A stretch of 64,000 nt of DNA, from NCBI RefSeq assembly GCF_023887685.1, contig NZ_JAMWMR010000016.1:94730-158729 (forward strand). The letters are read 5' to 3'. The stretch is from Streptomyces macrolidinus (GTDB taxonomy: Bacteria > Actinomycetota > Actinomycetes > Streptomycetales > Streptomycetaceae). Each line of letters starts with the position of its first letter. Positions within the stretch are counted from its first letter, which is position 1. Positions 1 through 7,101 of this stretch are shown here, piece after piece. The position numbers were made by a program, and so were the translations under genes. The notes beneath the pieces were generated by a model, which was not told where the DNA came from, made no database searches, and was given only the letters and a program-made list of their open reading frames with translations.

Positions 1-412
1 TGATCGTGGGGATGTCCTTGCTCTCGGCCGGGTCGCCCTCGGGGAGGTACGGCTCGTCGATCTGCTTGCCGTTGACCGTCAGCTTGCCGTTCGTGCAGCA
101 GGCCACCGTGTCGCCGCCGACCGCGACCACACGCTTGACCACGTTCGCGTTGGTGACCCAGCTCTTGTCGCGGAAGACGATGACATCGCCACGGCGGACG
201 TCATCGCCGTCGACGCGCTGTGCCAGTACCCGGTCGCCCGCGTCGATCGTCGGGGCCATCGAGTTGGTGGGCACGGTGTACGGCCGGTAGACCACCGCTC
301 CCCATACGAAGCCTCCGAGGAACAGCACGAGGCCCACCGCGACGGCCAGCCCCGACAGCCTTCCGCCCAGGTCGCCGCCCGAGTTCCCCTTGCCACGCCC
401 AGCAGTTCCCAC
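1..412 (-). CDS. lepB: Type I signal peptidase, 3' end outside window
   Basis: Membrane-anchored serine peptidase that removes signal peptides from exported proteins. The visible 137 residues hold a short Gly-rich N-terminus, one membrane segment at about residues 20-42, the catalytic serine motif PTNSMAPT (Ser51) and the general-base lysine in VVKRVVAVGGD (Lys93). The GTG start at 412 follows GGAGGGG a few bases upstream. It is the last of four adjacent signal peptidase genes on this strand and corresponds by position to SipZ of S. coelicolor/S. lividans. The C-terminal part, including a possible second membrane segment, runs off base 1. Confidence 0.93.
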   Translation of the reverse strand, partial: MGTAGRGKGNSGGDLGGRLSGLAVAVGLVLFLGGFVWGAVVYRPYTVPTNSMAPTIDAGDRVLAQRVDGDDVRRGDVIVFRDKSWVTNANVVKRVVAVGGDTVACCTNGKLTVNGKQIDEPYLPEGDPAESKDIPTI

Positions 413-529
413 GTCCCCTCCCGATCCCGCGGTTCGCGCAGGGCACCCTATCGCGCCCGAAACGAAGGGGCGGTCTCCCCGGGATTCTCGATCCCTGGGA
501 GACCGCCCCAGCGGGCCTCGCGTGTCCGG

Positions 530-1510
530 TCAGGACGTGCCGCGGGAGTCGGTGGCCGCCTCGGCCGCCCGCGTGCCGGCGAGCTTGCGGCGGCGCCAGA
601 TCACCACCGGTACGACGCTTGCGAAAGCAATCGTCTGCGGCGCGTAGGGCAGGACCGCGGCGGCGGACGTCTGGTCGTCGAGCCCGTTCTGGTCGAAGGT
701 GTCCGGAACCGGCAGGGTGCCCCAGCGGTTGATCGGCCAGGCCTTCACGATGGCGCGCCCGACGACGTTGTCCACCGGAACCATGCCGTGGTACATGTCG
801 GTCTGGTTGTAGCGCGAGTCGCGCGAGTTCTGGCGGTGGTCGCCCATGACCCAGATGTAGCCCTCGGGCACCTTGACCTTGAACTGGCCGCCCTGGTCGT
901 CGTTGCTGCACGGCGTGTTGCCCGGGTACACATACGGCTCGTCCAGCGCCTTGCCGTTGACCCGCAGCGGGCCGGTGCCCTTGCACTCGACCGTGTCGCC
1001 GCCGACCCCGATCACGCGCTTGATCAGGTCCTTCTCCTCCGCCGACGGCATCAGGCCGATCCAGCTCAGGACCTTGCGCATGGCGTTCGGTTCGGGCGTC
1101 GGCTCGCCGATCAGCCACGTACCGGGGTCGTGGAAGACCACCACCTCGCCGCGCTCGGGCTTGGAGCCGAACCACGGGGTGAGCTTGTCCACCAGGACGC
1201 GGTCACCCCGCTGGAGGGTGTTCTGCATCGAGTCGGACGGGATGGAGAACGCCTGCACCAGGAACGTCTTGATCAGCAGCGCCAGCACCAGCGCGATACC
1301 GACCAGGATGGGCAGCTCCTTCCAGAAGGAGCGCGGCTTCTGCGGCCCGTCGTCCTCGGCCCGCTGTCCACCCGCGGACATACGGCCCGCGCCGGGCTTG
1401 TCCCCGGGGCTCACAGCGCCGTCCGCGGCGGGGGCACTGGCTTCCGTAGGGCGCTCGTGGTCCTCCTCGCCGTCGTTTCCGGACTGTACGCCAACCGCCA
1501 CATCCCCCAC
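530..1510 (-). CDS. lepB: Type I signal peptidase (SipY position)
   Basis: A 326-residue signal peptidase I. An acidic, low-complexity cytoplasmic N-terminus of about 60 residues precedes a membrane helix at about 66-84, then the Ser motif PSDSMQNT (Ser94) and KRVIGVGGD (Lys164). A second hydrophobic stretch near the C-terminus is followed by WRRRKL, so the protein probably has an N-out/C-in two-helix topology. The GTG start has GAGGAG 5 nt upstream. The open frame of the preceding lepB runs 308 nt into this gene in another frame (see that entry). Third gene of the four-gene sip cluster; product assignment is firm, paralogue letter is by position only. Confidence 0.95.
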   Translation of the reverse strand: MGDVAVGVQSGNDGEEDHERPTEASAPAADGAVSPGDKPGAGRMSAGGQRAEDDGPQKPRSFWKELPILVGIALVLALLIKTFLVQAFSIPSDSMQNTLQRGDRVLVDKLTPWFGSKPERGEVVVFHDPGTWLIGEPTPEPNAMRKVLSWIGLMPSAEEKDLIKRVIGVGGDTVECKGTGPLRVNGKALDEPYVYPGNTPCSNDDQGGQFKVKVPEGYIWVMGDHRQNSRDSRYNQTDMYHGMVPVDNVVGRAIVKAWPINRWGTLPVPDTFDQNGLDDQTSAAAVLPYAPQTIAFASVVPVVIWRRRKLAGTRAAEAATDSRGTS

Positions 1511-2489
1511 GCCAACTCCTCACTCCGTGCCACCGCCTGCCGCATACTCGGCGCAGGCCCACCACTCCCATAACGAGCGGGAGTTCCGCAGGGCTCGGGA
1601 GGGGGATCAATCCGTATCGATCCGCGGAGGCCACCCTATGCGACGGTCCGAGCGCGGCGGTCGACCCGCTCGGTACCGACGCATACGTGTCCGGCTCGGC
1701 CAGGCGCGACCAGTGCCCGACGGGCCAGGCGATGACCATGGCGCGGCCCACCACCGAGTCTTCCGAGACGGTACCGCCGAACGCCTCGGTGCGGTGATAG
1801 CGAGAGTCGGCCGAATCGTCGCGGTGGTCGCCCATCACCCACAGCCGGCCGGGCGGCACCTTCACCGAGAACCGGGTCCCGGAAGGTTTGTTCCCGGGGT
1901 GAAGATAGGGCTCGTTCAGGGGCACACCGTTGACGGTGACGCGTTCCTGGGCGTCACAGCACGCGACCTTGTCACCGCCGACCCCCACGACCCGCTTGAT
2001 GAGATCCCGGTCGTCGGCGGAGGGCAGCAGGCCGATCCAGGTGAGCCCCTCCTTGAGCTGCTTGACGACGACGGGATCGTCCTTCGCGGGCGTCTGCTCG
2101 CCCTCGAGCCAGTGCCCGGGGTCCTTGAAGACGACGACGTCACCGCGCTGCGGCGTGGAGCCGAACCAGGGGCTCAGCTTGTCGACCAGGACACGGTCGC
2201 CGATCCGGATCGTGTTCTCCATGGAGCCCGACGGGATCACGAAGGCCTGCACCAGGAAGGTCTTCAGGACCAGGGCGATGAGGACGGCGACACCGGCCAG
2301 GAGCGGTATCTCCTTGACCGCGGACCGCCTTCTCTTCCGCTTGACCTTGCGCTGGAGCTTGCGCCGCTCGGCCCGGCCGCGCCCGGTGCGAGCGCTGCCC
2401 GTGGTCGGCCGCTCCCCCGCCCGGCCGCGCCCGGTGCGAGCGCCGCTCGTGGTCGGCCGCTCCCCGCGCGGCTTGCCGCGGTTACCCAT
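1203..2489 (-). CDS. lepB: Type I signal peptidase (SipX position), over-long open frame
   Basis: Signal peptidase I with a basic Arg/Lys-rich N-terminus, a membrane helix at about residues 62-84, catalytic PSGSMENT (Ser89 from this start) and KRVVGVGGD (Lys165). The start chosen is the ATG at 2489, which overlaps the TAA stop of the upstream lepB (ATGGGTAA), implying translational coupling; an in-frame ATG 36 nt earlier lies inside that gene. The conserved protein appears to finish around ELPLVMGVVGL (about residue 312), but no stop follows. The frame stays open through the start of the next lepB and stops at 1203, giving 428 residues, the last ~100 Arg/Gly-rich and shadow-like. Either the family really has this tail, or a stop was lost or a frameshift is present. 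Confidence 0.85.
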   Translation of the reverse strand: MGNRGKPRGERPTTSGARTGRGRAGERPTTGSARTGRGRAERRKLQRKVKRKRRRSAVKEIPLLAGVAVLIALVLKTFLVQAFVIPSGSMENTIRIGDRVLVDKLSPWFGSTPQRGDVVVFKDPGHWLEGEQTPAKDDPVVVKQLKEGLTWIGLLPSADDRDLIKRVVGVGGDKVACCDAQERVTVNGVPLNEPYLHPGNKPSGTRFSVKVPPGRLWVMGDHRDDSADSRYHRTEAFGGTVSEDSVVGRAMVIAWPVGHWSRLAEPDTYASVPSGSTAALGPSHRVASADRYGLIPLPSPAELPLVMGVVGLRRVCGRRWHGVRSWRGGCGGWRTVRKRRRGGPRAPYGSQCPRRGRRCEPRGQARRGPYVRGWTAGRGRRAAEAALLLEGAAHPGRYRAGAGAADQDVPGAGVLHPVRLDAEHPPAG

Positions 2490-3198
2490 GGGCGCCGTCC
2501 GCGGCGGGCACGCGCGCGTAGGCATCCGGGCGGGTGAGGTGCTTGCCGTGCGCGAGGGGCCAGGCGATCCAGTCGGCCCGGCCGATCACGGCGTCGACGG
2601 GGATCATGCCGCCGCCCGGCGAGCCCAGGTGGTCGCGGGAGTCGCTGGAGCGACGGCGGTGGTCACCGAGGACGAAGAGGGTGTCGTCGGGCACGACCAC
2701 GTCGAAGGGGACGTCGGAGGGGCTGTCCCCGGGATACAGGATCGACGACTCGTCGACCGGTCGGCCGTTCACGTCGAGCCTCCCCTTCGCGTCGCAGCAG
2801 ACCACATGGTCTCCGCCCACACCGACCACGCGCTTGATGTAGTCGCCGTTCCCGAAATAGCCGGTGCCGTCAAAGACGACGACGTCTCCCCGCTGCGGCT
2901 TCGACCCGAAACGGTACGCCACCTTGTTGACGAGGACCCGGTCCCCGACCCGCAGTCCGCGTTCCATCGAGCCGCTGGGGATACCGAAGGGCTGCATCAC
3001 GAACGTGCCGAGCAGCAGGACGAACAGCAGGCCGACCAGCGCGGTCAGGGTGAACCGTCCGCCGGGGAGCCACTCGACGAGGCGGGACAGCAACGCGAAA
3101 CGCGACCGTTCCTCCGACCCTGCCGACTCCGAGGGGTCCTCGGGGTCGTCGGGTACGGAAGAGCGGTCGCGCTCCGTGTGCTCTGCTGCGGTGTCCAT
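2482..3198 (-). CDS. lepB: Type I signal peptidase (SipW position)
   Basis: A 238-residue signal peptidase I, first gene of the sip cluster. An acidic/serine-rich cytoplasmic N-terminus (1-45) is followed by a membrane helix (about 51-70), then IPSGSMERGL (catalytic Ser77) and YIKRVVGVGGD (catalytic Lys122). The box-D/E region VLGDHRRRSSDSRDHLG is also present. The ATG at 3198 is the first methionine and gives a family-length protein. Its stop overlaps the next lepB start. It lies 66 nt after rplS, so it may be co-transcribed with the ribosomal protein gene. Confidence 0.95.
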   Translation of the reverse strand: MDTAAEHTERDRSSVPDDPEDPSESAGSEERSRFALLSRLVEWLPGGRFTLTALVGLLFVLLLGTFVMQPFGIPSGSMERGLRVGDRVLVNKVAYRFGSKPQRGDVVVFDGTGYFGNGDYIKRVVGVGGDHVVCCDAKGRLDVNGRPVDESSILYPGDSPSDVPFDVVVPDDTLFVLGDHRRRSSDSRDHLGSPGGGMIPVDAVIGRADWIAWPLAHGKHLTRPDAYARVPAADGAHG

Positions 3199-3264
3199 CG
3201 GGGCCAGATGCTATCCGGCCCCGAGAGGCGCACCGTGCGCCGGGCGGTCCGCCCGGACGAGAAC

Positions 3265-3615
3265 TCAGTTCTCGCGCTTCTCCTTGATCTTCGCGGCCTT
3301 GCCGCGCAGCTCGCGCAGGTAGTACAGCTTGGCGCGACGCACGTCACCCTTGGTGACCAGCTCGATCTTCTCGACGATCGGGGTGTGCACCGGGAAGGTG
3401 CGCTCGACGCCGACGGAGAAGGAGACCTTGCGGACCGTGAAGGTCTCGCGCACGCCGGCGCCCTGGCGACGGATCACCACGCCCTTGAACTGCTGGACAC
3501 GGGAGCGGTTGCCCTCGATGACGCGGACGTGCACGTTGACGGTGTCGCCCGGACGGAAGGACGGGATGTCGCTGCGCAGCGACGCGGCGTCGACGGAGTC
3601 GAGCAGGTGAGACAT
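3265..3615 (-). CDS. rplS: 50S ribosomal protein L19
   Basis: Large-subunit protein at the 30S-50S interface. The 116-residue protein begins MSHLLDSVD and ends KIKEKREN, with the conserved FRPGDTVNVHVRVIEG and QFKGVVIRR blocks. An in-frame GTG 27 nt upstream (3642) would add MASAKKADE, but the ATG at 3615 gives the standard family length. It sits downstream of trmD, as in most bacteria, separated here by a hairpin, so it may be transcribed independently. Confidence 0.96.
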   Translation of the reverse strand: MSHLLDSVDAASLRSDIPSFRPGDTVNVHVRVIEGNRSRVQQFKGVVIRRQGAGVRETFTVRKVSFSVGVERTFPVHTPIVEKIELVTKGDVRRAKLYYLRELRGKAAKIKEKREN

Positions 3616-3706
3616 TTCGTCTGCTTTCTTCGCCGATGCCACAGGTCATCGACGGGAGATAGTTCTCGGTAGGAGTCGCTGGCCGCGTCGGTGCGGGCGT
3701 CGTGTC

Positions 3707-3721
3707 CCCCTGTGGCAGGGG
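3707..3721 (-). terminator. Short hairpin between trmD and rplS
   Basis: CCCCTG and CAGGGG flank a TGG loop, 29 nt beyond the trmD stop on the minus strand; flanking bases (GCGT/ACGC) may extend it. There is no clear T tract. It could end the trmD transcript or form part of the rplS leader. Confidence 0.45.
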
Positions 3722-3749
3722 CGCACGCCGGACGGCGGACAACAGCTCG

Positions 3750-4583
3750 CTATTCTTCCATGCCCTCTGGCCTGCGCCAAAATCGGCCGTACGGCTCGCC
3801 GTCGGGATCCGGTGCCCAGCCGAGGATGGAGAGCATCTCTCGGTCCTTCTTGTCGAAGGCGGAGGGCTCGCAGCGCTCGATGAGGTCCGGCCGGTTGGCC
3901 GTCGTACGCCGCAGCGCCTCGTCCCGGCGCCAGCGGGCGATCCTGCCGTGGTGGCCGCTGAGCAGCACCTCGGGGACCTCCCGGTCGCGCCACGCGGGCG
4001 GCTTGGTGTAGACGGGCCCTTCGAGGAGGTTCGCCATCGCGCCGGGCGCGAAGGAGTCGTCCTGGTGGGACTCGGCGTTGCCGAGGACGCCCGGCAGCAG
4101 CCGGGCCACGGCCTCCGTGACGACGAGGACGGCGGCCTCGCCCCCGGCCAGGACGTAGTCGCCGATGGACACCTCGTACACGGGCATCCGGGTCGCGTAC
4201 TCGTCGATGACCCGGCGGTCGATGCCCTCGTAGCGGGCCGGGGTGAAGATCAGCCACGGGCGCTCGGAGAGTTCGACGGCGAGCTGCTGGGTGAAGGGGC
4301 GTCCGCTGGGGGTGGGGACGATCAGGGCGGGCGCGCCGGCGCCGTTCTCGTACCCGTGGGCCAGCAGGTCGTCCAGGGCCTCGCCCCAGGGCTCGGTCTT
4401 CATGACCATGCCGGGGCCGCCGCCGTACGGGGTGTCGTCCACGGTGTGGTGGCGGTCGTGCGTCCAGGACCGCAGATCGTGGATGTGGACGTCGAGTTGA
4501 CCGCGCGCGCGGGCCTTGCCGACCAGCGAGACGTTCAGCGGTTCCAGGTACTCGGGGAAGATCGTGACGACGTCGAGGCGCAT
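3750..4583 (-). CDS. trmD: tRNA (guanine37-N1)-methyltransferase
   Basis: SPOUT-class methyltransferase making m1G37 next to the anticodon, which prevents +1 frameshifting. The 277-residue protein starts MRLDVVTIFPEYLEPL and has the typical DDTPYGGGPGMVMK segment and the knot region GDYVLAGGEAAVLVVTEA that binds S-adenosylmethionine. The ATG overlaps the rimM TAA by one base (TAATG), so the two are translationally coupled in the rpsP-khpA-rimM-trmD operon. Confidence 0.97.
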   Translation of the reverse strand: MRLDVVTIFPEYLEPLNVSLVGKARARGQLDVHIHDLRSWTHDRHHTVDDTPYGGGPGMVMKTEPWGEALDDLLAHGYENGAGAPALIVPTPSGRPFTQQLAVELSERPWLIFTPARYEGIDRRVIDEYATRMPVYEVSIGDYVLAGGEAAVLVVTEAVARLLPGVLGNAESHQDDSFAPGAMANLLEGPVYTKPPAWRDREVPEVLLSGHHGRIARWRRDEALRRTTANRPDLIERCEPSAFDKKDREMLSILGWAPDPDGEPYGRFWRRPEGMEE

Positions 4584-5149
4584 TACGCCTCGTCCCGGGA
4601 GGAAGCGCTGTGCCCATCAGCGACTTCGTCGCGGGCTACTCGGTCGTCGATCAGGCCCGGCGGCGGGTCGATGACCGCCCGCTGCTCCTCCAGGTCGATC
4701 TCGGTGACGATCTCCTGGACGAACGGGATCATGACCTCGGTCCCGTCCGGGCGCTCCACCACGAACAGGTCCTGGGAGGGCAGGTGCGAGATCTCGGTGA
4801 TCCGGCCGACCTCCGTGCCGTCCTGGGTCACGACGTCGAGGTCCATCAACTGATGGTCGTAGTACTCGTCCTCGCCCTCGGGGAGTTCCTCCGGGTCGAC
4901 CTCGGCGATCAGGAGGGTGTTGCGCAGGGCCTCGGCGGCGGTGCGGTCCCGCACGCCTTCGAAGCGCAGGAGCAGACGCCCACTGTGCACCCGGCCGGTC
5001 TCGATGGTGAGCGGACCGGTGGCTGCGGGATCGGTGGTCAGTACGGCGCCGGGGGCGAGTCTGAGTTCCGGTTCGTCGGTCCGTACCTCGACGGTGACCT
5101 CGCCCTTGATGCCATGGGCACGGCCGATCCGTGCGACTACAAGCTGCAC
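4583..5149 (-). CDS. rimM: Ribosome maturation factor RimM
   Basis: Assists 30S head maturation by binding S19. The 188-residue protein has the N-terminal RimM domain beginning MQLVVARIGRAHGIKGEV, the EDEYYDHQLMDLDV junction and a C-terminal PRC-barrel with IPFVQEIVTEID. Residues after about 170 are an acidic, variable tail. Start is a GTG at 5149; the stop overlaps trmD by one base. Confidence 0.96.
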   Translation of the reverse strand: MQLVVARIGRAHGIKGEVTVEVRTDEPELRLAPGAVLTTDPAATGPLTIETGRVHSGRLLLRFEGVRDRTAAEALRNTLLIAEVDPEELPEGEDEYYDHQLMDLDVVTQDGTEVGRITEISHLPSQDLFVVERPDGTEVMIPFVQEIVTEIDLEEQRAVIDPPPGLIDDRVARDEVADGHSASSRDEA

Positions 5150-5231
5150 TTGTGAAGATCTCCTGTCGTACGACTACGGGCCGGGGACGGCCCAGTGGCC
5201 CTCCCCGGCCCGCGCCGGTGCTGCGATGCGT

Positions 5232-5471
5232 TCAGCGGATGTGGTCGACGTCGACGAGGTCGACACGGACACCACGGCCGCCGATGGCGCCCACGACGGT
5301 GCGCAGAGCGCGTGCGGTGCGGCCGTTGCGGCCGATCACCTTGCCGAGGTCGTCGGGGTGGACCCGGACCTCCAGTACACGCCCGCGGCGCAGGTCGCGC
5401 GAGGCCACCTGCACATCGTCGGGGTTGTCGACGATGCCCTTCACGAGGTGCTCGAGCGCCTCCTCGAGCAT
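5232..5471 (-). CDS. khpA: KH-domain RNA-binding protein KhpA
   Basis: A 79-residue single KH domain with the GRNG loop (VIGRNGRTARALR) that contacts RNA. In other Gram-positive bacteria KhpA works with KhpB/Jag in RNA-based control of cell elongation and division. The ATG starts 2 nt after the rpsP stop, placing it inside the rpsP-rimM-trmD operon, its usual location in Gram-positive genomes. Confidence 0.92.
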   Translation of the reverse strand: MLEEALEHLVKGIVDNPDDVQVASRDLRRGRVLEVRVHPDDLGKVIGRNGRTARALRTVVGAIGGRGVRVDLVDVDHIR

Positions 5472-5473
5472 GA

Positions 5474-5899
5474 TCAGGCCTCGGTCGACTCAGCGGCGGA
5501 CTCGGCGGCGGCCTCGTCCTTCTTCTCCGCCTTCTTCTTCTGGGTGATCGCCTCGCCCTTGCCCTCGTCCTCACCGGCGAGCGCCTCGAAGGACGGACGC
5601 GCGGCCTTGGGCTCGGCCACCAGCAGCGGCGCCGGGGCGGGCTCGCCCTTGAACTTCTGCCAGTCGCCGGTCTTCTTCAGGATGGCGAGCACGGGCTCGG
5701 TCGGCTGAGCGCCGACGGAGAGCCAGTACGCCACGCGGTCGGCGTCGACCTCGATGACCGACGGGTTGTACGTCGGGTGGTACTTGCCGATCTCCTCGAT
5801 CGCACGGCCGTCACGGCGGGTGCGGGAGTCGGCGACGACGATGCGGTAGTGAGGCGAACGGATCTTGCCCAGACGCTTCAGCTTGATCTTGACTGCCAC
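5474..5899 (-). CDS. rpsP: 30S ribosomal protein S16
   Basis: Small-subunit assembly protein. Begins MAVKIKLKRLGKIRSPHYRIVVADSR and carries the expected GRAIEEIGKYHP and DRVAYWLSVGAQPTEPV blocks in the first 80 residues. A charged C-terminal extension of about 55 residues (Ala/Glu/Lys-rich) brings it to 141 residues, as usual in actinobacteria. First gene of the rpsP-khpA-rimM-trmD run. Confidence 0.97.
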   Translation of the reverse strand: MAVKIKLKRLGKIRSPHYRIVVADSRTRRDGRAIEEIGKYHPTYNPSVIEVDADRVAYWLSVGAQPTEPVLAILKKTGDWQKFKGEPAPAPLLVAEPKAARPSFEALAGEDEGKGEAITQKKKAEKKDEAAAESAAESTEA

Positions 5900-6211
5900 G
5901 GGAGTGGGTTCTCCTGGATCTGACGTGGGTGGGCACGGCGGGTCGGCCGCGTGGGGTTGCGGTGCCCGAGGGCCCGATGGACGCGTCAGCCGGAGGAGAG
6001 AGGGGTCCTGTGCGGCTGTCGAGTACAGCTAGCCATTGTGCCATACACGGCCTGGGCCGAAGACCGGGAGGGTACCTCCGGGCACACCTGAGCGACGCCC
6101 GGCGCCGGGCACTCCCGAAGCGGGATCACTCACCCGGCGCACACAGGGCGCCGTCTCGACGACGACGGGGAGACGACGAGAAGAGGTACGGCTGCCACGA
6201 ACAGCCGTAGC
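5900..6211. other. Intergenic: rpsP upstream region
   Basis: 312 nt without a convincing gene. It holds the rpsP promoter region (minus strand); an AT-richer patch at about 6020-6050 is the likeliest core promoter, but no hexamer pair is convincing. A branched hairpin at 6112-6140 probably ends the upstream sprT-like transcript. Confidence 0.5.
6112..6140 (-). terminator. Branched hairpin after the sprT-like gene
   Basis: Outer arms GCGCCGGG and CCCGGCGC enclose an inner TCCCG-AAG-CGGGA hairpin, about 70 nt past the stop on the minus strand. No T tract is seen, so this is a probable but not classical terminator. Confidence 0.4.
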
Positions 6212-6808
6212 TCAGCTCGCCGCCGCACCCACCGCCTCCGGGATACGGAACGGCTTGCCGCAGCCGCCGCACATGATCGGGGCCTGGGCCAGCACCGACG
6301 GGACCACGCGGACGTTGCGTCCGCAGTCGCAGACCGCCTTGACGCGGACACCGCCGCCGGAGGAGCCGTGGCGCGCGGCCGGGCCCCGGAAGCTGCGGGC
6401 CGTGTCCTCGGCCGTGGCCACGGAGTGGGCCTTCAGGGCGCGCTGGAGCCGCTCGATCGTCGGGCGGTAGCGCCGCTTCGCCTCGGGGTTGAGCGTGACC
6501 AGGGAGAAGCCGCTGCTGGGGTGCGGTTCCTCGGGGTGGTCCAGGCCCAACTCCTCGGCGATCGCGAGGAATCTGCGGTTGTGATAGCGGCCGGCGCGGG
6601 AGGTGTCGCGGACCCCCCGGGCGGCGGCGATGCCATGGACTGCCTCATGGAGCAGTCGCTCGAAGGAGAGTTCGTGCCCACAGGCGGACGAGGACTCTCC
6701 GATCAGGGACTCGGGCGCGGCTAGATCCGGCAGCTCGGAGTGGTGCCGTTGAATGTCGGCCCACGCCTGTGCCAGCTCTGCGGCGAGAACAGGTGGTGTC
6801 GTGCTCAC
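6212..6808 (-). CDS. SprT-like zinc metalloprotease-domain protein
   Basis: A 198-residue protein with HEAVH (about residues 54-58; HExxH zinc motif) in a helix followed by GRYHNRRFLAIAEELGL, resembling the third-ligand helix of SprT-like proteases. A C-terminal CxC-x15-CxxC segment (CDCGR to CGGCG) looks like a zinc ribbon, as in SprT/Spartan-type proteins. This suggests a soluble metalloprotease or nucleic-acid-binding protein; substrate unknown. The GTG start at 6808 has no obvious Shine-Dalgarno. A perfect 8-bp inverted repeat sits 21-46 nt upstream. The family call is an inference from motifs. Confidence 0.7.
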   Translation of the reverse strand: MSTTPPVLAAELAQAWADIQRHHSELPDLAAPESLIGESSSACGHELSFERLLHEAVHGIAAARGVRDTSRAGRYHNRRFLAIAEELGLDHPEEPHPSSGFSLVTLNPEAKRRYRPTIERLQRALKAHSVATAEDTARSFRGPAARHGSSGGGVRVKAVCDCGRNVRVVPSVLAQAPIMCGGCGKPFRIPEAVGAAAS

Positions 6809-7101
6809 GTAATGACAACGAGCCGGAGTGCCCCGGTGTTCCTATTCCGGGGCATCCCAAATAATTTTGCACGTACCCGTCAGTTGCCGCTGATGCGTCC
6901 TGACGAGGGCGGGTGCGCTGATCTGCGGAGAAGGCTCGCAGCTCCGCCCAATGTGGTGCGTACGGAGGCGTACGCCACCCGTCTCCGGCCCGCTCCGTCA
7001 GCGGAAGGCTCTCAGATCAGCACACCGGGACCTCAGCCGTCCACCGATGCGCAAGAGGCGTTTCGGCCGCCTTGCCGCGGGCCCCGCCCCCAAGGGTTGT
7101 C
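6809..7101. other. Intergenic between proS and the sprT-like gene
   Basis: 293 nt. It contains the inverted repeat at 6829-6854 and an AT-rich patch at 6858-6870, the likely promoter for the minus-strand sprT-like gene. The rest, towards proS, shows no gene or clear terminator. Confidence 0.4.
6829..6854. repeat. Perfect inverted repeat upstream of sprT-like gene
   Basis: TGCCCCGG and CCGGGGCA are separated by 10 nt, 21-46 nt before the GTG start on the minus strand. It could be an operator or a leader hairpin. Confidence 0.45.
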
